From Burkholderiaceae bacterium (GTDB lineage: Bacteria > Pseudomonadota > Gammaproteobacteria > Burkholderiales > Burkholderiaceae_C): a stretch of 40,869 bases of DNA. The notes under the pieces are model-generated. The model had not been told where the DNA came from. It saw nothing but the letters and a program-made list of their open reading frames with translations, and searched no databases. The stretch lies in contig JAKOND010000118.1 in the NCBI GenBank assembly GCA_022702125.1, forward strand, positions 1 through 40,869, given 5' to 3'. Positions 15,179 to 23,325 of the stretch are shown piece by piece. The translations under genes and the position numbers were made by a program. Position 1 is the first letter of the stretch. The number at the start of each line of letters is the position of its first letter.

Positions 15179-15206
15179 ATATAGACAAAATGTCCACAAT
15201 ATGGAC
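15179..15206. promoter_or_regulatory. Three-half-site operator, probably for the IclR regulator
   Basis: ATATAGAC (15179-15186) and ATATGGAC (15199-15206) are direct repeats exactly 20 bases apart. The second forms an inverted repeat with GTCC at 15192-15195 (GTCCACAATATGGAC). Three half-sites, two as a palindrome and one as a direct repeat, resemble operators of IclR-family PcaU/PobR. It lies between the -10 box and the cupin start at 15219. Confidence 0.55.
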
Positions 15207-15218
15207 TGATCGGATGCC

Positions 15219-15746
15219 ATGCCCCTCGATACGCCCGACCAGACGCCGCTGATGCCCTATCAGCAACCCTTCCCGCCCGATGCCCGGGCGGAGATCGTGG
15301 TGCCCCACGCCATCCCGACCGACGAGCGACTGTGGGTGCCGCAGGCCGAGAACGTGTGGTTCCGGCCGTTGTGCCTCAACGCCAGCCAGGGCTACTGGAT
15401 GAACCTGCTGCGGGTGCGCAAGTCCGGCGTGCTGAGCCGCCACCGCCACCCGCAGGCGGTGCACGGCTTCGTGCTCAAGGGCCGCTGGCGCTACCTGGAG
15501 CACGACTGGTGGGCCACCGAGGGCAGCTACGTCTTCGAGCCGCCCGGCGAGACGCACACCCTCTACGTGCCGGAGGACGTCGAGGAGATGATCACCTACT
15601 TCCAGGTCAACGGCGTCATGTACTACACCGACCCCTGGGGCAAGGGCATGGGCTACGAGGACGTGTTCACCAAGATCGACCTGTGCCGAAAGCATTTCGC
15701 AGAGGTCGGGCTGGGCGAGGACTACGTGCAGCAGTTCATCCGCTGA
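15219..15746 (+). CDS. Cupin dioxygenase, 2,4'-dihydroxyacetophenone dioxygenase family
   Basis: A 175-residue single-domain cupin. His75, His77 (in SRHRHPQ) and His113 (in GETHTL) are the expected iron ligands and match the spacing of the His ligands of 2,4'-dihydroxyacetophenone dioxygenase (DAD), with Glu94/His95 nearby. DAD cleaves the side-chain C-C bond of a hydroxyacetophenone to give 4-hydroxybenzoate and formate; the substrate here may differ. The start at 15219 is chosen over the nearby out-of-frame ATG at 15214. It is first in a unit with a Bug receptor (36 bases later), an SDR and an IclR regulator, suggesting catabolism of an imported compound. Confidence 0.82.
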   Translation: MPLDTPDQTPLMPYQQPFPPDARAEIVVPHAIPTDERLWVPQAENVWFRPLCLNASQGYWMNLLRVRKSGVLSRHRHPQAVHGFVLKGRWRYLEHDWWATEGSYVFEPPGETHTLYVPEDVEEMITYFQVNGVMYYTDPWGKGMGYEDVFTKIDLCRKHFAEVGLGEDYVQQFIR

Positions 15747-15782
15747 TCCCGCTTTCCGCACCACGACGAGGAGACCCGAGAC

Positions 15783-16775
15783 ATGACGCATCCCGCCACC
15801 CCGCGCCGCCGCGACCTGCTCGCGGCCGTGCCCGCCATCGCCCTGGGCGCCGGACTGTCCGCGCTGCCGCGCCCCGCGCGCGCCGCCGTCTACCCGGACC
15901 GCGCCATCGAGCTGGTGGTGCCCTTCCAGGCCGGCGGCGGCACCGACGCGCTGGCCCGCGCCTTCGCCGAGGCCGCGCGCAAGCACCTGCCGCAGAGCGT
16001 CATCGTGATGAACCGGCCCGGCGCCAGCGGCGCCATCGGCTGGGGCGAGGTGATCAACGCCCGGCCCGACGGCTACAAGCTGGCGGTGGTCACCGTGGAA
16101 CTCGTCACCCTGCCGCCGCTGGGCCTGGCGAAGTTCAGCTACGACAGCATGCAGCCGATCGCCCGGCTCAACGCCGACCCGGCGGCGATCACCGTGCGGG
16201 CCGATTCGCCGCTCAACACGCTGGAGGATTTCCTGGCCGCCGCGCGCAAGCCGGATGTCGACATGCGGGTGGGCAACGCCGGCAACGGCTCGATCTGGCA
16301 CCTGGCCGCCGCCGCGCTCGGCGACAAGACCGGCGCGCCCTTCGGCCACATCCCCTTCCAGGGCGCCGGCCCGGCGGTGCTGGCGCTGCTCGGCGGCCAT
16401 ATCGAGGCGGTCGCGGTCAGCCCGGCCGAGGTCACCACCTACGTGCAGGCCGGCAAGCTCAAGACCTTGGCGGTGATGGCCGACCAGCGGGTGAAGAACT
16501 TCGACAGGGTGCCCACGCTCAAGGAGCGCGGCATCGACCTGTCGATCGGCACCTGGCGCGGCATCGGCGCGCCCCGGGGCCTGCCGCCCGAGGTGCTGGC
16601 GACGCTGCGCACCGCCGTCGAGAGGACCGCCCAGGAGCCGATGCTGCGCGAGGTGATGGACAAGCAGAACCTCGGCTACGCCTACGCCGACGACACCGCC
16701 TTCAAGGCGGCGATGGTGCGCGACGCGACCTACTTCCGCCAGCTGATCGAGAAGCTGGCGATCAAGGTCAACTGA
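15783..16775 (+). CDS. Bug-family (tripartite tricarboxylate transporter) solute receptor
   Basis: A 330-residue periplasmic binding protein. The N-terminus has a twin-Arg signal (PRRRDLL) and a hydrophobic stretch ending in ARA. The mature part begins YPDRAIELVVPFQAGGGTDALAR, split here by the usual Bug glycine loop, and later contains GNGSIWHLAAAALG and HIPFQGAGPAVLALLGG, the second Bug loop. Bug receptors bind carboxylates or other small organics and feed TTT-type TctAB permeases; no permease is in the window, as is common for Bug genes. It follows the cupin gene with 36 bases between and probably shares its promoter. Confidence 0.93.
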   Translation: MTHPATPRRRDLLAAVPAIALGAGLSALPRPARAAVYPDRAIELVVPFQAGGGTDALARAFAEAARKHLPQSVIVMNRPGASGAIGWGEVINARPDGYKLAVVTVELVTLPPLGLAKFSYDSMQPIARLNADPAAITVRADSPLNTLEDFLAAARKPDVDMRVGNAGNGSIWHLAAAALGDKTGAPFGHIPFQGAGPAVLALLGGHIEAVAVSPAEVTTYVQAGKLKTLAVMADQRVKNFDRVPTLKERGIDLSIGTWRGIGAPRGLPPEVLATLRTAVERTAQEPMLREVMDKQNLGYAYADDTAFKAAMVRDATYFRQLIEKLAIKVN

Positions 16776-16886
16776 CGCACCGGAGGGCCGGCCCGCGCGC
16801 CGGCCCCGCATCCCGCGCGACGCGCGTCCCGGCCGGAACTTCCGGCATGTTTTCCCGGGACAGCCCGCATTCCACCTTGGCTTCCA

Positions 16887-16903
16887 GCTATCGATTCGGT
16901 AGC
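16887..16903. promoter_or_regulatory. 17-bp palindrome before the SDR gene
   Basis: GCTATCGATTCGGTAGC shares 13 of 17 positions with the palindrome at 5631-5647. It ends 24 bases before the SDR start, a good place for a repressor. The regulator is unknown. Confidence 0.45.
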
Positions 16904-16927
16904 GGAGGTCTTTCCGGTTCACCATCC

Positions 16928-17647
16928 ATGACATTCGAGGCAGGACTCTTCCAGGGCCGGCAGGCGCTGGTCACCGGCGCCACCCAGGGCATCGGCGCGG
17001 CGGTGGCCAACCAGTTGCGCGCGATGGGCGCGGAGGTCACCGCAGCCGGGCTGACCGACGGCGACGGCTCGCTCGCGGCGGGCGTGCGGGTGCGCCACGC
17101 CGACGTGTCCGACGCCGCCGGCGTCCGGGCGCTGATGGCGTCGTTCGAGGCGCTCGACATCGTCGTCAACTGCGCCGGCATCATCCGGCGCGGCGACGAG
17201 CACGACCCGGAGGTGTTCGCCCAGGTGCTCGACATCAACCTCACCGGCACCATGCGCGTCTGCAGCGCGGCGCGGCCGCTGCTGGCCGGGCGCGGCGGCT
17301 GCATCGTCAACACCGCGTCGATGCTGAGCTTCTTCGGCGGCGGGCTGGTGCCCGGCTACGCGGCGAGCAAGGGCGGGGTGGCGCAGCTGACCAAGTCGCT
17401 CGCCATCGCGTACGCGGCCGACGGCATCCGGGTCAACGCGGTCGCGCCGGGCTGGATCGCCACGCCGATGACCCGGGCGCTGCAGGACGACCCGGCGCGC
17501 GCCGGCCCGATCCTGGCGCGCACCCCGCTCGGCCGCTGGGGCCGGCCCGAGGACGTGGCGCAGGCGGTGGCGCTGCTGTGCACGCCGGCCGCCGCCTTCA
17601 TGACCGGCGTGGTGCTGCCGGTGGACGGCGGCTACCTGATTTCCTGA
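16928..17647 (+). CDS. Short-chain dehydrogenase/reductase
   Basis: A 239-residue classical SDR. The NAD(P)-binding motif TGATQGIG (16-23), NCAG (81-84), and the catalytic set Asn104, Ser131, Tyr144 and Lys148 (YAASK) are all present, and the C-terminus has PVDGGYL. It interconverts an alcohol and a ketone; the substrate is unknown. An aspartate at 59 (HADVSD) fits the usual adenine pocket. The start has a GGAGG site about 18 bases upstream, a little far. It is 152 bases after the Bug gene with its own palindrome in front, so it may be regulated separately from the cupin-Bug pair. Confidence 0.92.
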   Translation: MTFEAGLFQGRQALVTGATQGIGAAVANQLRAMGAEVTAAGLTDGDGSLAAGVRVRHADVSDAAGVRALMASFEALDIVVNCAGIIRRGDEHDPEVFAQVLDINLTGTMRVCSAARPLLAGRGGCIVNTASMLSFFGGGLVPGYAASKGGVAQLTKSLAIAYAADGIRVNAVAPGWIATPMTRALQDDPARAGPILARTPLGRWGRPEDVAQAVALLCTPAAAFMTGVVLPVDGGYLIS

Positions 17648-17693
17648 CGGGCCGGCGCACCGGACGGCCGCCCGCCCGGAGCCCGGCCCGCGC

Positions 17694-17704
17694 CCCGGAT
17701 AATC
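17694..17704 (+). promoter_or_regulatory. Probable -10 region for the IclR gene
   Basis: CCCGGATAATC, identical to the box before uppP; GATAAT lies at 17698-17703, 46 bases before the start codon. Confidence 0.4.
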
Positions 17705-17749
17705 CGCCTTCCGCGCCGCCCGGGCGCTTGCCGAGGACCGTTCCGCCCC

Positions 17750-18583
17750 ATGACCGCTGGCCGCCGCCCCCGCGCCGCCGGCCTGCCGCCCTCGCCGGTG
17801 GCGGGCACCGCCGCCTTCTCCAAGTTCATGGACGTGCTCCAGCGCATCGCCGACGCGGCCGAGCCGCCGACCGTCGCCGCGCTGGTCCGCGCCAGCGGCT
17901 ATCCGCGCCCGACGGTGCACCGCATCGTCGCCGCGCTGGCGGCCGAGGGGTTGGTGCAGGACGCGGCGCAGGGCGCGGCCGGCGGCGCCTTCGTGCCCGG
18001 GCCCCGGCTGCTGCAGCTCGCGAGCCGGGCCTGGGGCCGGTCGGACCTGCGGCTGGCGGCGGTGGATGCACTCAAGACCCTGCGCGACCGAACCGGGGAG
18101 ACGGTCCACCTGGCGGTGCCCAGCGGGCGCGCCATGGTCTACATCGAGAAGCTGGAGAGCCCGAGCGCGGTGCGCATGGCATCGCGCATCGGCTCCAGCG
18201 TGTCGCTGCATTCCACCGCGGTCGGCAAGGCGTGGATGGCGGGGCTGGACGAGGCGGCGCTCGACGCGGTGCTCGACGGCCTGCCGCTGCCGTCCTTCAC
18301 GCCGCGCACCCTGTGCGACGCCGCCGCGTTGCGCGAGGCGCTGCGCGCCGCGCGCGTCCAGGGCTGGGCGCCGGACGACGAGGAGAACGAGCCCGGCATC
18401 TCCTGCTTCGGCGCCGCCATCCGCGGCGCGCGGGGCGAACCGGTGGCCGCGGTCAGCGTCAGCACGCTGCGCTTCCTGCAGAAGGACGACCCGCGCCAGG
18501 CCTACGTGGCGCCGCTGCTCGACGCCTGCCGGACGATCTCCGCGCGCCTGGCCCAGGCCCCGCCGCGCGGCGAGGTGCTGTAG
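17750..18583 (+). CDS. IclR family transcriptional regulator
   Basis: A 277-residue regulator. The N-terminal winged helix (about residues 25-90) includes FMDVLQRIADA and the recognition region YPRPTVHRIVAAL. The C-terminal IclR effector domain includes RTGETVHLAV, GSSVSLHSTAVGKAWMA and the later EENEPGISCFGAAIRG. IclR proteins usually control nearby catabolic genes through small-molecule effectors. The gene ends the 15.2-18.6 kb unit, and its likely target is the three-half-site operator at 15179-15206. The start at 17750 leaves a 24-residue basic, proline-rich tail before the helix-turn-helix. Its own promoter seems to lie at 17694-17704. Confidence 0.93.
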   Translation: MTAGRRPRAAGLPPSPVAGTAAFSKFMDVLQRIADAAEPPTVAALVRASGYPRPTVHRIVAALAAEGLVQDAAQGAAGGAFVPGPRLLQLASRAWGRSDLRLAAVDALKTLRDRTGETVHLAVPSGRAMVYIEKLESPSAVRMASRIGSSVSLHSTAVGKAWMAGLDEAALDAVLDGLPLPSFTPRTLCDAAALREALRAARVQGWAPDDEENEPGISCFGAAIRGARGEPVAAVSVSTLRFLQKDDPRQAYVAPLLDACRTISARLAQAPPRGEVL

Positions 18584-18625
18584 CGCGGCCGGCGGATGCC
18601 GGGGCCGCGCGCCACGGCGAAACGT

Positions 18626-19450
18626 TCAGATCAGCTTCTCGTCCGGGCCGTGCAGCTTCTTGAGCGGCTGGGTGCGCCCGTCGATCCGCAGCGGGATCTC
18701 GGTGTGGCTGCCGTCCCAGACCGGGTCCTCGATGCTGTCGAACACCTCGCGCAGCCGCTGGCCCCAGCTGCCGTGCAGCATGCGGTAGTAGGGGTTGTCG
18801 TGGTCGATGGCGATGACCTTGTCGCAGGCCAGGTGGTCCACCTCGTAGACCGCGAGGTCCAGCGGCAGGCCGACCGAGAGGTTCGACTTCAGCGTGGAAT
18901 CCATCGACACCAGCGCGCACTTGGCGGCCTCGTCGAGCGGCGTCTCGGGCGTGATGACCCGGTCGAGCACCGGCTTGCCGTACTTGGACTCGCCGATCTG
19001 GAAGTAGGGCGTCTCGGGCGTGGCCTCGATGAAGTTGCCGGCCGAGTAGACCTGGAACAGCCGCATGCCTTCGCCCGCGATCTGGCCGCCGAAGAGCAGC
19101 GACACGTTGAAGTTGACGTCGGCGTGCTTGAGCGCCTCGGCGTCGCGGTCGTAGACATGGCGCACCGCCTGGCCCAGCACCCGCGCCGCGTCGAACATGC
19201 TCTTCGCGTTCCAGATGGTGATCGGCTCCTGGTCGGCGTATTCCTGGATCTGCTCGGTCTGCAAAATTTCGCGCACCGACTGCGAGATGCTCAGGTTGCC
19301 GGCCGACAGCAGCACCATGAAGCGGTCGCCGGTCTTCTCGTAGACGATCATCTTGCGGAAGGTGCTGATCTGGTCGAGCCCGGCGTTGGTGCGCGAATCG
19401 GACAGGAAGACGAGCCCGGCGTTGAGCTTGATGGCGACGCAGTAGGTCAT
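18626..19450 (-). CDS. Anbu-type proteasome-related peptidase
   Basis: A 274-residue Ntn-hydrolase of the Anbu (bacterial proteasome homologue) type. After removal of Met the N-terminal Thr1 is the expected nucleophile; Asp17 (FLSDSRT) and Lys32 (FRKM) match the catalytic set of proteasome beta-type subunits. Anbu proteins assemble into open helical or ring-like particles in other bacteria; true peptidase activity has been hard to show. Anbu is typically found beside genes for an ATP-grasp-type protein, an alpha-E protein and a transglutaminase-like protein; none is here. It lies 58 bases downstream of mutS on the same strand and may be cotranscribed. Confidence 0.88.
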   Translation of the reverse strand: MTYCVAIKLNAGLVFLSDSRTNAGLDQISTFRKMIVYEKTGDRFMVLLSAGNLSISQSVREILQTEQIQEYADQEPITIWNAKSMFDAARVLGQAVRHVYDRDAEALKHADVNFNVSLLFGGQIAGEGMRLFQVYSAGNFIEATPETPYFQIGESKYGKPVLDRVITPETPLDEAAKCALVSMDSTLKSNLSVGLPLDLAVYEVDHLACDKVIAIDHDNPYYRMLHGSWGQRLREVFDSIEDPVWDGSHTEIPLRIDGRTQPLKKLHGPDEKLI

Positions 19451-19508
19451 GGCGTGCGGTGTTTCGGTGGGGAGGAAGGGCGGCGTCGCGGCGGGCGTGC
19501 GGACCGGG

Positions 19509-22274
19509 TCAGGCGTGCGGAGGTGGGGTGGCGGAGCCGGCCAGCTGCTTGAGCGCGTAGAGCGCGTCGAGCGCCTCGCGGGGGCTCATCGCGTCGGGGT
19601 CGAGCCGGTCCAGGGCCGATTCTACGGCGCTGGGCAGGGCGGGCGGGGTAGGCGCAGCGGCCGTTTCGGGCGCCGCGTCGGGCGCCGCGGCGAACAGGTC
19701 GACCTGCCGGGCCTCTTCCGACGCCCGCGCCTCCAGCGCCGCCAGCGCCTGCCGCGCGTGCGCCACCACGCCCGCCGGCATGCCGGCGAGCCGCGCCACC
19801 TGGATGCCGTAGCTCCGGCTGGCCGGCCCGGGCTGGATGTCGTGCAGGAACACGATGGACGCGTTGGCGCCGCTGCCCGACTCGACCGCGCTCACGTGCA
19901 CGTTGACCGCCGCGCGGTGGCGGGCCGGGAACTCGGTCAGCTCGAAGTAGTGCGTGGCGAAGAGCGTGAAGGCCTGGGTCCGGTCGTGCAGGTGCGCCGC
20001 GATGCCCGAGGCCAGCGCCAGCCCGTCGAAGGTCGAGGTGCCGCGGCCGATCTCGTCCATCAGCACCAGGCTCCGCGCGGTCGCGCCGTGCAGGATCTGC
20101 GCCGCCTCGGTCATCTCGACCATGAAGGTGGACTGCGCGTTGGCCAGGTCGTCGGCCGCGCCGATGCGGGTGTGGATCGCGTCGATCGGCCCGATGCGGC
20201 AGCGCTCGGCCGGCACGTGGCTGCCGATGGAGGCCAGCAGCACGATGATCGCCACCTGCCGCATGTAGGTGGACTTGCCGCCCATGTTCGGCCCGGTGAT
20301 GACCTGCATGCGCTGCTTCGGCCCGAGCCGGGTGGAGTTGGCGATGAAGGCCCGGCCGCCGGATTCGGATACGCCGAAGCCCTCGGCCAGCCGGGCCTCG
20401 ACCACCGGGTGCCGGCCGGCCTCGATGTCGATGCACGGCTCCTTGGCGAAGGTCGGCGCGCGCCAGCCGAGGGTGAGCGAGCGCTCGGCCAGCGCGCACA
20501 GCGCGTCGGTCGCCGCCACCGCCCGCGCCAGCCGCACCAGCGCCGGCACGAAGGACTGCAGCCGGTCGAGCAGCTGCTCGTAGAGCATCTTCTCGCGCGC
20601 CAGGGCGCGCTCCTGCGCCGACAGCGCCTTGTCCTCGAAGGCCTTGAGCTCGGGCGTGATGAAGCGCTCGGCGTTCTTCAGCGTCTGGCGGCGGCGGTAG
20701 TCGGCCGGCACCTTGTCGAGCTGGCCCTGCGTCACCTCGATGTAGAAGCCGTGCACCGAGTTGAACTGCACCCGCAGGTTGGCGATGCCGGTGCGGGCCT
20801 TCTCGCGCACCTCCAGCGCCAGCAGGAATTCGTCGCAGTGGTCGCGGATGCCGCGCAGCTCGTCGAGTTCGGCGTCGAAACCGGCCGCGATCACCCCGCC
20901 GTCGCGCAGCAGCGCCGCCGGCTCCGGCAGCAGGGTGCGCAGCAGCAGCGCGCCGCAGCCCTCGGGCGGCGCCAGGTCCTCGGCGAGGGCGGCGAGCAGG
21001 CCGTCGTCCGCGCCGCCCGGGCCGTCCGCGGCTGCGTCGCCGGCGACGGGCAGGTCGCCCAGCAGGGCGGCCGCCCGTTCCAGCGACTGCTGCAGCGCCA
21101 CCAGCTCGCGCGGCCGCGCCTGGCGCAGCGCGGTGCGGGCGGCGATGCGCTCCACGTCGCCCATGCCCTGCAGGTGGGCGCGCAGTCGCGCGAACGGCGC
21201 CTGCGCGTCGGCGCCGGGGCCGCGCTGCTGCAGCCGGTCGAGGGCCGCCAGGCGCTGCCGCGCCTCGGCGCGGTCGCGCCGCGGCTCCAGCAGCCAGTGG
21301 CGCAGCAGCCGGCTGCCCATGCCGGTGCGGCAGGTGTCGAGCAGCGACAGCAGCGTCGGCGCGTCCTCGCCGCGCAGGGTGCGCACCAGCTCCAGGTTGC
21401 GGCGGGTGGCGGGCGGCAGGTCGATGAGTTCGCCGTCGCGCTGCACCCGCAGCGTGCGCACGTGCGTCAGCGCCCGGCCCTGGGTGTGCTCGGCGAAGGC
21501 CAGCAGCGCGCCGGCGGCCGCGTGGGCCAGCGCCAGGCCATCGGCGTCCCAGGCCGCGAGGCTGGCCGCGCCGAGCTGCTGCAGCAGCGTGCTGCGTCCG
21601 AGGCCGGCGTCGAACTGCCAGTCCGGCCGCGGGGTGAGGATGCCGCCCGCCTGGTCGCGCCAGGCCGCCAGCCGCCGGCCCAGCGCGTCCGTGCCGGCCG
21701 CGCCCGCCAGCACCTCGCTCGGGCCGATGCGGACCAGCCAGGCGTCGAGGTCCTCGGTCGCGCATTCGGCCAGCTGCAGCTCGCCCTGGGTCACCGCCAG
21801 CCAGGCCAGGCCCCAGCGCCCGCGCGGGCCGGCGTGCAGCGCCAGCAGCACCGACTCGCGCCGCTCGTCGAGCAGGCTGTCGTCGGTCAGCGTGCCCGGC
21901 GTGACCACCCGCACCACCTTGCGGCCCATCGGCCCCTTGGCGACCGGCTGCGACGGGTCGGACACCTGCTCGCAGATCGCGACCGACTCGCCCAGCCGGA
22001 TCAGCCGGGCCAGGTAGTTCTCCATCGCATGGAAGGGCACGCCCGCCATCGGGATCGGCTGGCCGGCCGACTGGCCGCGCTTGGTCAGCGTGATGTCGAG
22101 CAGCCGCGCGGCCTTCTGCGCGTCCCCGTAGAAGAGTTCGTAGAAATCTCCCATCCGGTAGAAGACCAGGGTCTGGGGGAAGTCCGCCTTGATGCCGAGG
22201 TACTGCTGCATCATCGGCGTGTGCTTCTCGGGCTCGTCTCCGGTGGGTCGTGTGTTGGGCTGTTCTTTGGGCAT
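19509..22274 (-). CDS. mutS: DNA mismatch repair protein MutS
   Basis: A 921-residue MutS, longer than the 853 of E. coli because of an alanine-rich stretch in the middle and an acidic/alanine-rich C-terminus. The mismatch-reading Phe-x-Glu is at 44-46 (GDFYELF), the lever and clamp region includes [10 protein letters not shown], the Walker A is GPNMGGKST, and the Walker B region is [16 protein letters not shown]. It binds mismatches as a dimer and recruits MutL in an ATP-dependent manner. The start at 22274 gives a 20-residue leader before MMQQYL; a start at Met21 is possible. The Anbu gene follows 58 bases later. Confidence 0.97.
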   Translation of the reverse strand: MPKEQPNTRPTGDEPEKHTPMMQQYLGIKADFPQTLVFYRMGDFYELFYGDAQKAARLLDITLTKRGQSAGQPIPMAGVPFHAMENYLARLIRLGESVAICEQVSDPSQPVAKGPMGRKVVRVVTPGTLTDDSLLDERRESVLLALHAGPRGRWGLAWLAVTQGELQLAECATEDLDAWLVRIGPSEVLAGAAGTDALGRRLAAWRDQAGGILTPRPDWQFDAGLGRSTLLQQLGAASLAAWDADGLALAHAAAGALLAFAEHTQGRALTHVRTLRVQRDGELIDLPPATRRNLELVRTLRGEDAPTLLSLLDTCRTGMGSRLLRHWLLEPRRDRAEARQRLAALDRLQQRGPGADAQAPFARLRAHLQGMGDVERIAARTALRQARPRELVALQQSLERAAALLGDLPVAGDAAADGPGGADDGLLAALAEDLAPPEGCGALLLRTLLPEPAALLRDGGVIAAGFDAELDELRGIRDHCDEFLLALEVREKARTGIANLRVQFNSVHGFYIEVTQGQLDKVPADYRRRQTLKNAERFITPELKAFEDKALSAQERALAREKMLYEQLLDRLQSFVPALVRLARAVAATDALCALAERSLTLGWRAPTFAKEPCIDIEAGRHPVVEARLAEGFGVSESGGRAFIANSTRLGPKQRMQVITGPNMGGKSTYMRQVAIIVLLASIGSHVPAERCRIGPIDAIHTRIGAADDLANAQSTFMVEMTEAAQILHGATARSLVLMDEIGRGTSTFDGLALASGIAAHLHDRTQAFTLFATHYFELTEFPARHRAAVNVHVSAVESGSGANASIVFLHDIQPGPASRSYGIQVARLAGMPAGVVAHARQALAALEARASEEARQVDLFAAAPDAAPETAAAPTPPALPSAVESALDRLDPDAMSPREALDALYALKQLAGSATPPPHA

Positions 22275-22355
22275 CGAGGGCTTGGATCGGTTGCTCGGCT
22301 CCGCATGCCGGGCCCGGGATCGTGCATCCGGACGCCCGCGCGAAGCAAACCAGGA

Positions 22356-22401
22356 GGGGCACGGGGCGGGGGCAAAGCGCCCCCGGGAGTTCCCGTGCCC
22401 C
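22356..22401. repeat. Nested inverted repeat between the PEP-CTERM gene and mutS
   Basis: An outer 10-bp perfect stem (GGGGCACGGG at 22356-22365 with CCCGTGCCCC at 22392-22401) encloses an inner 7-bp stem (CGGGGGC at 22367-22373 with GCCCCCG at 22379-22385). There is no T-run, but the hairpin could still end or protect a minus-strand transcript from the PEP-CTERM gene. Confidence 0.6.
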
Positions 22402-22444
22402 CGCCAAGCCGCATCTTATGGGACGCGCGCCGGCCGGCGCCGGG

Positions 22445-23239
22445 TCAGCCGGCCCGGCGATGGCGGCGGATGCGCCGGCCCAGCAGGCCCAGGCCGGTCA
22501 GCACCAGCGCCAGGGAACCCGGCTCCGGCACGGACTGCAGGTCGAAGTTCGCGATGCTCGCGATCTGCTGGGCGCTCAGGCCCTCCAGGCGCGGCGCGGA
22601 CAGCAGGCCGCGGCCCGTGTCGAAGGCCAGCGCGAGGTCGGCGGCGGTCGGGCCGGCGTCGTCGCTGGCCAGGAAGGCGTAGTTCAGCAGGCTCAGGCTC
22701 GCGCCCGGCGCCAGGCTGACGGTATAGCCCACGGTGTAGCGGTCGGGCGCGATCGCGGCGCGGCCCAGGCCGTTGTTGCCCGAGACCAGGGCCAGCACCG
22801 GGTCTTCGGCGCAGGCGCCGTTGCCGTCGTCCTGGCAGGTCACGACCAGGCCGCCCTGCGCGGTGCCCACCCGTTCGTCGCCGTCCGAGCCCAGGTTGCC
22901 GAAGAAGCCGAGGGTGGTGCTGACGGCCTGGGTGCCGGTGTTGGTGAAGGTGTCGAAGAAGCGGAAGACGTTGCCGGTCAGCAGGTCGACCTGCCGGGTC
23001 TGCGCCAGGCCGGCGGTGCCCTGGTTGTAGAAGCCGAAGACGTCGAAGGCGCCGTTGCCGCCGTCGTAGACCGCGCCCAGCGGCTGGTTGAACACCGGGG
23101 TGGCGCCGCCGGGGCCGCTGTAGCGGTTGCCGTAGGCGGTGCCGTCGAAGATGCCGCCGGTGGCCTGCAGCGGGGCGGCCTGCGCGGTGGCGGCGAATGC
23201 GAATGCGGCGGCTGCCGCGACGAGGATGCGATGGAACAT
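22445..23239 (-). CDS. PEP-CTERM sorting-domain protein
   Basis: A 264-residue secreted protein. It has an N-terminal signal peptide (MFHRILVAAAAAFAFA, then AQA) and a C-terminal PEP-CTERM tag: VPEPGSLALVL, a hydrophobic helix (TGLGLLG) and a basic end (RRIRRHRR). Such tags are cut and processed by exosortase (EpsH), linked to exopolysaccharide production. The middle is rich in Gly, Asn and Asp with repeated aromatic residues and beta-type sequence; I recognise no enzyme domain. The ATG at 23239 has an AGGAG site nine bases upstream. It follows the metallophosphoesterase gene on the same strand by 86 bases. Confidence 0.85.
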   Translation of the reverse strand: MFHRILVAAAAAFAFAATAQAAPLQATGGIFDGTAYGNRYSGPGGATPVFNQPLGAVYDGGNGAFDVFGFYNQGTAGLAQTRQVDLLTGNVFRFFDTFTNTGTQAVSTTLGFFGNLGSDGDERVGTAQGGLVVTCQDDGNGACAEDPVLALVSGNNGLGRAAIAPDRYTVGYTVSLAPGASLSLLNYAFLASDDAGPTAADLALAFDTGRGLLSAPRLEGLSAQQIASIANFDLQSVPEPGSLALVLTGLGLLGRRIRRHRRAG

Positions 23240-23325
23240 GGCGGGGTACTCCTGGAAGGGGCGGGCCGCCACGCGTTCGCGGCGGCCCGGGATGGGGGCG
23301 GGGGAGGCCGGATCGGCGCGGCGGC

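Noticed and set aside
19449-22682. Long plus-strand open frame opposite mutS
   Set aside because: Antisense shadow of mutS; no recognisable protein.
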